This document shows positions 1 through 5,566 of a DNA stretch of 21,603 nt, piece after piece. Below the pieces are notes generated by a model. That model worked only from the letters and a program-made list of their open reading frames with translations, did not search any database and was not told where the DNA came from. Each line of letters begins with the position of its first letter. Position 1 is the first letter of the stretch. The position numbers and the translations under genes are program-made. This stretch comes from MGBC113645 sp036308445 (GTDB lineage: Bacteria; Bacillota_I; Bacilli_A; Erysipelotrichales; Coprobacillaceae): the NCBI GenBank assembly GCA_036308445.1, contig JAXJVS010000135.1, forward strand, positions 1 to 21,603, given 5' to 3'.

Positions 1-116
1 TTAATGGTTGTATAATATGATTATACAAAAAACAAATTAAACTACAAAGAAATAAACACCTATTAATTTAATTTGTCTAGATAACAGCTGTTTTTATTAT
101 TATAAAATGTTAATCA
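1..116. other. AT-rich non-coding stretch with two inverted repeats
   Basis: No gene is seen here. The stretch is extremely AT-rich and contrasts sharply with the sequence that begins near 117. It carries two perfect inverted repeats: a 9-bp pair at 8-16 and 20-28 with a 3-base gap (TTGTATAAT / ATTATACAA), and a 10-bp pair at 32-41 and 67-76 (ACAAATTAAA / TTTAATTTGT) separated by 25 bases. The first has the size of a repressor operator. It also contains TATAAT-like bases, so it could be a promoter-operator for a gene outside the window. No function can be assigned. Confidence 0.4.
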
Positions 117-251
117 ACAAAAGACCAGCCTTCCGAGCTGACCACATTTGATGAAGCGTTTGTGAAACGTTGGCTGAGACAAATCACCATCTGGGACGAC
201 CATTGCACGGTTGAATTGAAATCTGGGCTTAAGGTCGATATTGAAAGATAA
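117..251 (+). pseudogene. C-terminal remnant of a large serine recombinase
   Basis: An open plus-strand frame, preceded by an in-frame TAA at 111-113 and ending at TAA 249-251, encodes a tail with the pattern TFDEAFVKRWLRQITIWDDH, then a TVELKSG stretch and VDIER. This resembles the extreme C-terminus of large serine recombinases of Tn4451/TnpX type (F-D-E-x-x-V-x-x-x-x-x-x-I-T-I-x-D-D, then a short strand such as VELKSG). The catalytic resolvase domain, the recombinase domain and the zinc-ribbon are all missing, so this is a non-functional fragment. The break lies at a sharp change in base composition near 117. It is the only plus-strand coding trace in the window and it sits tail-to-tail with the accessory operon. 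Assignment rests on motif recall without an alignment. Confidence 0.72.
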
Positions 252-265
252 GCATAGACGCACGA

Positions 266-300
266 AACCCTCCCAGCCATGATGGTTGAGAGGGTTGTTT
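266..300 (+). terminator. Rho-independent terminator of the recombinase remnant
   Basis: AACCCTC (266-272) pairs with GAGGGTT (290-296), with a small CCAT/ATGG stem inside the loop, followed by GTTTTT. It starts 15 bases after the recombinase stop codon. The T-rich tail lies on the plus side, so it chiefly serves plus-strand transcription. It also lies directly downstream of the minus-strand operon end at 301 and could partly stop that transcript. Confidence 0.75.
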
Positions 301-1662
301 TTAATTAAATACTACTATGTATTGTTCTGACATTTCTGCGAATGTTTCATCAATTTCGGCATACACTTCATTTAGTTCTTCAGCAATAATTCCTCTTACA
401 TAAGCATCTCTAAGTTCTGGCTTCTCAAGTAGCGCCCACTTCAATTGCTTATATGAATACTTGGCAAACGCTATCCATTGAGGATAATTAATGGCCATCG
501 GATTTTTTGTGAAATATACCTTTCCGGCATTTACTGCTGTAGCAGCCGAATGGCCGATGAACAACATAGTGCTTAACTTTGGATGCTTTTCTCTATTTAA
601 AGAAAACGGAATCGAATCTTTTATTGCATTGCCTTCTTTAATTCTCTTAATACCGTATCCTAATCTAATAATTACTTCAATAATCATTGTAGGAATGGAC
701 ATGCTGCAAAAGTGAATAAAATCATATCCTTCGTAATACATTCCCTGTACAATTTCAGCAATTGTCTGTTCTTCTTCTCCGATACTTCCAAACTGGAGTA
801 AGTTAAATAATGCCATCAAAGGCGCTGGTAACCCCATAGAAGTTGTAATGTCAGATTTGAAATGAATAATTTGCTTAGCAATTGCAGCAAAAATATCACT
901 TTCTTTTCGGTCTGCATAGTTTTCCATAACCTGCGATACTATTTTGCCAGTTTTATCAATCGTCGTCATTTTACCAGTCAAAATATCATAGACTCCAAAT
1001 ATCAATCCAAGAATAGGGTCATGTCCAAGGGATAACAGTCTATGATAGTAAGCAGATAAACCAGTAACATACTCCGTAGTATGACGATTATCCTGAGCAT
1101 CAAATGACACTTTGCTTACTTTTGAATTAGCAAGTTTCTCCATTTCTTCTTCTGGAAATCTTTGATTAAACCAGTCTCTTACATAATTAGAAAGCGGTCC
1201 ACCTTTTAAACCATCTAGTGTTTTCTGCGGAATTCCTATAAGTAGAATATCTACAACTGCGCCTAGAATACCTGCTGCAGCACAAATAGTAATATCTATT
1301 TTATCAAGCTTATGAATGTTATTGTAATCGGTATTCAAAGCACGCAAAGCAACTTGATTCATTCTTAATTCTTCATCTGTAAAAAGAGATTCTAAATCTG
1401 TTGTTGAACCAACTTCCTGTTCAGCTTGAATACACAATTCTTCCCAAGTAGGAACTACCATAACTCTTTGAGGTTCAGGGTTAATCACTTTAGGTAAAAT
1501 CTCCGTGGAGATACCTAACTCCTTCAATAGTGCTTCACTCTCAGAAATACGGGCTTCTGCCGAAGACATATCAGGTCTTTTAATTGAACTTAATTCTTTT
1601 GACTGATGATTCAAAACATTATTAAATTGTTGTTCTGTTTCAGTGTACTTGAATTTGCTCAT
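301..1662 (-). CDS. Putative membrane-associated protein of unknown function, third gene of accessory operon
   Basis: 453 residues; I do not recognise the family. Residues 1-120 look soluble and mostly charged. A clear hydrophobic segment spans about 123-145, and weaker ones lie near 216-228, 276-292, 320-337 and 364-384, so the protein is likely anchored in or embedded in the membrane. Polar histidines sit next to these segments (G-H-D-P at 213-216, H317, G-H-S at 370-372), a pattern that could mark a metal or active site, but this is speculation. The C-terminus (about 415-447) is acidic and helical. The ATG overlaps the stop of the preceding gene (ATGA), and its AAGGCGG ribosome binding site is only one base upstream, so translation probably depends on coupling. 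G+C looks higher than in the housekeeping genes, which fits horizontal acquisition. Confidence 0.8.
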   Translation of the reverse strand: MSKFKYTETEQQFNNVLNHQSKELSSIKRPDMSSAEARISESEALLKELGISTEILPKVINPEPQRVMVVPTWEELCIQAEQEVGSTTDLESLFTDEELRMNQVALRALNTDYNNIHKLDKIDITICAAAGILGAVVDILLIGIPQKTLDGLKGGPLSNYVRDWFNQRFPEEEMEKLANSKVSKVSFDAQDNRHTTEYVTGLSAYYHRLLSLGHDPILGLIFGVYDILTGKMTTIDKTGKIVSQVMENYADRKESDIFAAIAKQIIHFKSDITTSMGLPAPLMALFNLLQFGSIGEEEQTIAEIVQGMYYEGYDFIHFCSMSIPTMIIEVIIRLGYGIKRIKEGNAIKDSIPFSLNREKHPKLSTMLFIGHSAATAVNAGKVYFTKNPMAINYPQWIAFAKYSYKQLKWALLEKPELRDAYVRGIIAEELNEVYAEIDETFAEMSEQYIVVFN

Positions 1663-2210
1663 GCCGCCTTACCCAAATCCTTCTTTAAATCTTTTATTGC
1701 TTGCGTAAGAAGAATATTTAAGCTCTGTAAATAATCGAGACGCTCTTTATCAGCATCAGCCTCGGTTTTCAATGCTTGAATAATTGCTTCATGCTTTTTC
1801 AAGGCCTCTTTATACAAGCGCTCTTTTTCTTGCCTTAATTGTTTATTTTTTAAGTGAGCAGCTAATCCTACTCCACCTGCTGCAAGGGCTGCTACCGGTG
1901 CTGCAAGTACGAACACACCTGCAACCATACCGCCGCCAACAATACTACCTGCTGCTGCAAGTCCTGATGTTATACCTGCTGCTGATAATCCTACAACAGA
2001 ACCCAACCCGTAAAGTGCTGCAAAAGAACCTACTCCGCCAATACCAGCACCTAATGCTCCTGCAAGTACTTCAGGAATTGCACTTTCTCTAATTGTACGT
2101 GACTTATCATTTACCGCAGCAGCTGCTTCATTTACAACATTAACAACTTGCTGAAGCGATTCTACGCTTTGGAATACCATGTCTTTTTTCTTTTTTACAT
2201 ATTCACCCAT
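1659..2210 (-). CDS. Small glycine-rich membrane protein with coiled-coil tail, second gene of accessory operon
   Basis: 183 residues from the ATG at 2210, chosen because AGGCGG lies 7 bases upstream; a GTG at 2216 would add two residues. Residues 1-45 are a charged then Ala/Val-rich helix. About 46-116 form a long stretch of small residues (Gly, Ala, Ser, Val, Leu) with G-A-G-I-G-G-V-G and G-S-I-V-G-G-G-M patterns, resembling two or three closely packed membrane helices of glycine-zipper type. Residues 118-180 are a highly charged predicted coiled coil. Such an architecture is seen in pore-forming effectors, holins and membrane scaffolds, but no specific family is recognised. It starts about 25 bases after the upstream gene's stop and its stop overlaps the next ATG, so all three genes are one operon. 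Function unknown. Confidence 0.8.
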   Translation of the reverse strand: MGEYVKKKKDMVFQSVESLQQVVNVVNEAAAAVNDKSRTIRESAIPEVLAGALGAGIGGVGSFAALYGLGSVVGLSAAGITSGLAAAGSIVGGGMVAGVFVLAAPVAALAAGGVGLAAHLKNKQLRQEKERLYKEALKKHEAIIQALKTEADADKERLDYLQSLNILLTQAIKDLKKDLGKAA

Positions 2211-2234
2211 AATCACACCGCCTTTTATATATTT

Positions 2235-3062
2235 TTATAATTCTGTAATATCAATGATTTGATTTGCCGGAATTATCACATCATCTTTTATATATAAGAT
2301 TGTCATGCCCAAATCATCATGTGCTCTATCAATAACGTGTGATAACATCCATTTTTTAAGTTTCATATCATCATCAAGGTCAAACCAATCCTCGTAAGGA
2401 GGGTCTCTATACTCATCCAGTTCAAAATTGAATCGGTGAACTTGGTCAACTGTTGCATAGAAATCAACTCTGTAACTTTTTGCTTTTGTTCTCCAGAAAT
2501 CTTCAACTTTTTCTGCTTGTGGAAATAATTCTCCAAGCGTCATTAAAAATTCAGGTCTTTCGTGAATGTTAGTACCATAATTGAATACATTGTCATTTGC
2601 CATGAATCCATTTACACAAAAATCGTAATAAACTCGATAAGCAACACGGTCTAACTTTTCATCTATTCCCGTCAAGAAATGGTGGCCCTTGTATTTCTCA
2701 TAATCAATGTCATAAGTATTTCCATTACATTTCACGAGCTTATTTGGAATATCAAATGTGACACCTGCTTTTTCTAAAAACTTCTTTAAGATGGTTTCTT
2801 TAGAAAGAACACTTTGTAAATTCATCAAACCATTATCTTTAATCTCGTGACATTCATCAAGTGAACCTACAACATGAAACGCCATCAGCCTCAACCCAGA
2901 GATATCAACTGATTTTATTCGTTCAATATTTCGGCACCAAAATGTCTCAAAGTCATTCACACAATTTATAATTCTCTCTGTGATGTACTCATCAGGAGTC
3001 ATGCCCATAAAATCAAGAACGAAATAGTATGCTGCATCACAAGTTCTTAAATCAAAATCCAT
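2235..3062 (-). CDS. Soluble protein of unknown function, possible ADP-ribosyltransferase-like fold, first gene of accessory operon
   Basis: 275 residues from the ATG at 3062. A GGAGG site at 3070-3074 lies 7 bases upstream; an in-frame ATG at 3080 would translate through that site and is rejected. No signal peptide or membrane helix is seen. Around residues 57-80 the stretch AFHVVGSLDECHEIKDNGLM resembles the first motif of ADP-ribosyltransferase-fold proteins of the DarT/PARP/KptA kind (H-x-[TV]-S-x4-5-I-x-x-x-G-L). The C-terminal strand ending in IKDDVIIPANQI resembles the end of DarT-like domains (V-x-D-x-I-P-P-x-x-I). A tyrosine-rich stretch (YRVYYDF) lies between. I could not place the catalytic Glu with confidence, so the fold is a weak inference. 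As the lead gene it may encode a sensor or toxic enzyme partnered with the two membrane proteins downstream. Confidence 0.8.
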   Translation of the reverse strand: MDFDLRTCDAAYYFVLDFMGMTPDEYITERIINCVNDFETFWCRNIERIKSVDISGLRLMAFHVVGSLDECHEIKDNGLMNLQSVLSKETILKKFLEKAGVTFDIPNKLVKCNGNTYDIDYEKYKGHHFLTGIDEKLDRVAYRVYYDFCVNGFMANDNVFNYGTNIHERPEFLMTLGELFPQAEKVEDFWRTKAKSYRVDFYATVDQVHRFNFELDEYRDPPYEDWFDLDDDMKLKKWMLSHVIDRAHDDLGMTILYIKDDVIIPANQIIDITEL

Positions 3063-3081
3063 GAAAATTCCTCCTTCCATA

Positions 3082-3217
3082 ACATCTAATCCACTGCATG
3101 CAAAATTGCCGACAGTCGAGTTGCCGGATTAGACAACATCTAAATCACTCACTCAAATTGAGTTTACACCCTGGATAACATCTATCCTAGTGCCACAACC
3201 CCTGACATCTAATCCAC
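3082..3217 (-). repeat. Four degenerate copies of GTGGATTAGATGT in the operon leader
   Basis: On the plus strand the copies read ACATCTAATCCAC (3082-3094), ACATCTAAATCAC (3136-3148), ACATCTATCCTAG (3178-3190) and ACATCTAATCCAC (3205-3217). The first and last are identical and all share ACATCT. Start-to-start spacing is 54, 42 and 27 bases, so it is not a CRISPR or tandem repeat. An inverted partial copy (GGATTAGA, 3126-3133) faces the second copy. The copy nearest the gene lies directly against the ribosome binding site region. They may be binding sites for a regulator or recombination protein. Confidence 0.6.
3128..3163 (-). promoter_or_regulatory. Predicted promoter and palindromic operator of the accessory operon
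   Basis: On the minus strand TTGAGT (3151-3156) and TCTAAT (3128-3133) are separated by 17 bases and match sigma-A -35 and -10 boxes at 4/6 and 5/6 positions. The -35 box lies within a perfect palindrome, ACTCAA-A-TTGAGT (3151-3163), the expected position for a repressor operator. One copy of the leader repeat lies between the two boxes. The first gene starts about 65 bases downstream. Prediction by eye only. Confidence 0.4.
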
Positions 3218-3291
3218 AGCCTAAACCCTACCACTCTTTTTCTGTTCCCCGGCAAATTCGCTTAGTGGATATGTTTCCATATAAGAAAACC

Positions 3292-3309
3292 GAGCTTTTC
3301 GCAAGGCTC
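3292..3309 (-). terminator. Weak possible terminator downstream of rlmD
   Basis: GAGC (3292-3295) and GCTC (3306-3309) can form a 4-bp stem, followed on the minus strand by GG and then TTTTCTT. The stem is short and the T-run is offset, so termination of rlmD here is doubtful. Confidence 0.25.
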
Positions 3310-3362
3310 CTCTGATGATGCTCACCTCACAAAAAGCCCGGAAATACGCCACTTTTTGGCTC

Positions 3363-4718
3363 TTATTTATCTTTTCCTGACAGCAAACACACCGTCTCAA
3401 TATGATTTGTATGAGGAAACATATCTACTGGTTGACACTTAATAACTTGATATCCTTCTTTTTGTAGATAATCTATATCTCTTGCTTGAGTAGATACATC
3501 ACAAGAAATATATACGATTTTAGAAGGTGATAAGGTCACTAATTGATTTAAAAAGACTTCCGAACATCCTTTTCTTGGAGGATCCACCATAACAACATCA
3601 ATATGTATTCCTTTTTTAGCAAAATCAACCATAAATTCACCAGCATCCTGAGCATAAAACTCAACATTATCAATATGATTTCTCATAGCATTATTCTTAG
3701 CATCAAGAATAGCTTCCTCTACAACTTCTACTCCATAAACTTTCTTTACTTGAGAAGCACAAGATAAAGCTATTGTACCGATACCACAATAAGCATCAAT
3801 AATAACATCATTTTTATTAAAAGAAGCAAATTCTATAGCTTTTGAATAAAGTTTTTCCACTTGAACTGGATTAATCTGATAAAACGATTTTAAAGAAATA
3901 CGATAATTCAGACCTAATAAAGTATCTTCAATATATCCTTCTCCAAATAATACAACTTCTTTTTCACCTAAAATAACATTATCATTTCTTGGATTAATAT
4001 TTTGAATTATTGTTCTAATGTTAGGAAATTCTTTTTTTAATCTATTAACAATCTTAAAAATATGAGGAATTTTCTTATTATTTGAAATAAGAACTACCAT
4101 CATTTCTTTAGTATAATATCCTTGTTTTGTTAGAATATGTTTAATATTACCTGTATGCTTTATTTTATCATATGGTTCAATATGATATTCTTTCATTAAT
4201 TCTCTTATTCTATTTACAACTTTATTAGATTCTTCATTTTGAATATAACATAAATCCATCGGGATAATATCATTAGAATGTTGTTTATAAAAACCAGTAA
4301 CAATCTCACCATTGACTTTTCCCACTGGAACCTGCACTTTATTACGATAAAACCAAGGTTCTTCCATCATTAAACATTCATTAACTTCAACATCACAATG
4401 ACCAATTCTTGTTAAAACATCTTTTACTCTTTTTGTTTTAAATCTTTGTTGTTCACTAAAAGATAAGTGCTGCAAGTGACAGCCTCCACATTGTTTAAAT
4501 AAAGGACATCGAGATTCAACTCTATCATCAGACTTTTCAATAATATCAATCAATCTACCAACTGCATAGTTTTTTAAAACCTTAATGATTTTAATATTTC
4601 CTTTCTCATGTATTAACATATTTTTAACAAATACAGGAAAACCATCAATTTTTACTACACCCATTCCATCATGTGTATAATCTATACATTTTCCAATAAA
4701 ATAATCATTCTTTTTCAT
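3363..4718 (-). CDS. rlmD: 23S rRNA (uracil-5-)-methyltransferase, RlmD/RlmCD family
   Basis: 451 residues, close to the usual ~450-460. It transfers a methyl group from S-adenosylmethionine to C5 of uracil in 23S rRNA; Gram-positive members (RlmCD) may modify both U747 and U1939. Residues 1-60 are the TRAM RNA-binding domain. C71, C77, C80 (CPLFKQCGGC) and a later Cys in MDLCYIQ give the [4Fe-4S] ligands. The SAM-binding motif is DAYCGIGT, followed by VDPPRKGC and the catalytic Cys in VYISCDVS near the C-terminus. The start has AGGAG five bases upstream. The last codons, for HIETVCLLS, are richer in G+C than the rest of the gene, suggesting the 3' end was rebuilt by an inserted element. Confidence 0.93.
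   Translation of the reverse strand: MKKNDYFIGKCIDYTHDGMGVVKIDGFPVFVKNMLIHEKGNIKIIKVLKNYAVGRLIDIIEKSDDRVESRCPLFKQCGGCHLQHLSFSEQQRFKTKRVKDVLTRIGHCDVEVNECLMMEEPWFYRNKVQVPVGKVNGEIVTGFYKQHSNDIIPMDLCYIQNEESNKVVNRIRELMKEYHIEPYDKIKHTGNIKHILTKQGYYTKEMMVVLISNNKKIPHIFKIVNRLKKEFPNIRTIIQNINPRNDNVILGEKEVVLFGEGYIEDTLLGLNYRISLKSFYQINPVQVEKLYSKAIEFASFNKNDVIIDAYCGIGTIALSCASQVKKVYGVEVVEEAILDAKNNAMRNHIDNVEFYAQDAGEFMVDFAKKGIHIDVVMVDPPRKGCSEVFLNQLVTLSPSKIVYISCDVSTQARDIDYLQKEGYQVIKCQPVDMFPHTNHIETVCLLSGKDK
3379..3398. other. Candidate attachment site in the rlmD 3' end
   Basis: These 20 bases encode the end of the conserved ETVCLLS tail of RlmD. On the minus strand they read GAGACGGTGTGTTTGCTGTC, with Leu codons TTG/CTG and several G/C third positions, unlike the TTA-rich gene body. 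The 3' end of rum/rlmD is an established insertion point of serine-recombinase elements, such as Phi-m46.1 in Streptococcus. No second copy is visible at 1-300, so the other end of the element is lost or lies outside the window. Confidence 0.35.
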
Positions 4719-4728
4719 ATAATCTCCT

Positions 4729-4752
4729 AAAAAAAACGAGCAAAGCTCGTTT
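4729..4752 (-). terminator. Terminator directly in front of rlmD
   Basis: AAACGAGC (4734-4741) and GCTCGTTT (4745-4752) form a perfect 8-bp stem with a 3-base loop, followed on the minus strand by eight T. The stem overlaps the stop codon of the upstream membrane-protein gene, and the T-run abuts the AGGAG ribosome binding site of rlmD. Confidence 0.8.
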
Positions 4753-5437
4753 ATTCTTCTGTATCATTTAAAGTAGCTTCTGCTTTATTTTTGCTATCTT
4801 CATCTTTTACTGATGCATAAGTATAAGAGAAACTATCCTTACTATGATGTTTTGTACCATAGATAGGGAAATCTTCTGAATTTTCAGATAATAAGTAAAG
4901 CTGACAATCATATTGAGCTTCATTTTTTATATAACCAAATAACTGGCTATAAGTATTACCATCATCTTTTTCAATCCCCACATTTTCATCCAAAGTTTTG
5001 ACAGTTTCCTCAGCAATCTTTTTAGCTGTTTTTGTACTCATACCTTCTTTAAAAGTAATATCTACTTTAACTTCTTTACATACTATTTCAATAGTTAAAT
5101 CAGTAATATCAGAATATTTATCTTTCATAACTGTAATAGTTTCATCTTTAGCATCACTACTAATAGCAGTAATACCATCACAACGATTTCCAAATACCGG
5201 TCCATCATTATTAGTTAAAAAGAAGATATACCCTAAGAAAATAACACCAACTAGTACAAATACCAATAAAATAATTTGCCATGGTTTTATTTTCTTCTTT
5301 TTCTTTGCCATATCTACTTCCTCAACTTCTTCGATATCTATTTTTTCTGTATTTTCTTTAGACTTTTCAATAGTAGAATTATTCACTTCTACAATATCAT
5401 CTTCAAATTCATCATCAAAATGAAATCTTTTTGCCAT
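4751..5437 (-). CDS. Single-pass membrane protein of unknown function
   Basis: 228 residues, no family recognised. Residues 1-42 are strongly acidic and likely disordered or helical. A basic patch (KKKKKIK, 45-51) precedes one membrane helix at about 53-74, so the positive-inside rule puts the N-terminus in the cytoplasm and residues 75-228 outside. The outer part is mixed alpha/beta with three Cys (C86, one in EIVCKEV and one in YDCQLYLL) and ends in an acidic tail. There is no lipobox or sortase signal. The ribosome binding site is GGTGG seven bases before the ATG. It has its own tandem promoters and terminator, so it is a monocistronic gene between gatB and rlmD. A cell-envelope role is plausible but unproven. 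Confidence 0.8.
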   Translation of the reverse strand: MAKRFHFDDEFEDDIVEVNNSTIEKSKENTEKIDIEEVEEVDMAKKKKKIKPWQIILLVFVLVGVIFLGYIFFLTNNDGPVFGNRCDGITAISSDAKDETITVMKDKYSDITDLTIEIVCKEVKVDITFKEGMSTKTAKKIAEETVKTLDENVGIEKDDGNTYSQLFGYIKNEAQYDCQLYLLSENSEDFPIYGTKHHSKDSFSYTYASVKDEDSKNKAEATLNDTEE

Positions 5438-5461
5438 AATCTAACCACCATTTCTTATATA

Positions 5462-5490
5462 ACTATACCATAATTCATATAAATCGTAAA
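5462..5490 (-). promoter_or_regulatory. Proximal promoter of the membrane-protein gene
   Basis: On the minus strand TTTACG (5485-5490), 17 bases, TATAGT (5462-5467). Good sigma-A match about 25 bases before the ATG at 5437. Confidence 0.55.
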
Positions 5491-5504
5491 TACTTCACTC
5501 CTTT

Positions 5505-5533
5505 ACTATATCATATTAAAATCAATTTCTCAA
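5505..5533 (-). promoter_or_regulatory. Distal promoter of the membrane-protein gene
   Basis: On the minus strand TTGAGA (5528-5533), 17 bases, TATAGT (5505-5510). It lies just beyond the gatB terminator and in tandem with the proximal promoter, with an identical -10 box. Confidence 0.5.
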
Positions 5534-5537
5534 CCAA

Positions 5538-5566
5538 AAGAAAACAGCCGCATTATAATGCAGCTG
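5538..5566 (-). terminator. Terminator of the ligA-camS-gatCAB operon
   Basis: On the minus strand CAGCTGCATTA is followed directly by TAATGCGGCTG (5545-5566), an 11-bp inverted repeat with one G-U pair, then TTTTCTTTT. The gatB stop codon (5553-5555) lies inside the hairpin. Confidence 0.85.

Larger units (their letters stand above)
3063..3362. other. Leader/intergenic region between rlmD and the accessory operon
   Basis: 300 bases with no gene. The half nearest the operon (3081-3220) holds four copies of a short direct repeat, a palindrome and a predicted promoter, annotated separately. The half nearest rlmD (3240-3362) is G+C-richer than the rlmD gene body. It has an ATATG/CATAT hairpin at 3269-3282 and a GAGC/GCTC hairpin at 3292-3309. 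The composition is unlike the AT-rich intergenic regions of the housekeeping genes, so it probably belongs to the inserted element. Confidence 0.6.

Noticed and set aside
491..715. Plus-strand reading frame of 74 codons
   Set aside because: It lies entirely opposite the 453-residue gene and shows no recognisable family or ribosome binding site.
3060..3080. Longer start for the first cassette gene at 3080
   Set aside because: It would translate the GGAGG ribosome binding site; the ATG at 3062 is correctly spaced from it.
3082..3217. CRISPR array or tandem repeat
   Set aside because: Spacing between the four copies is uneven (54, 42, 27), copies are degenerate, and no cas genes are present.
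4998..5473. Overlapping plus-strand frames rich in Ser/Phe/Ile
   Set aside because: Antisense shadows of the minus-strand membrane-protein gene; the promoters and ribosome binding site support the minus strand.
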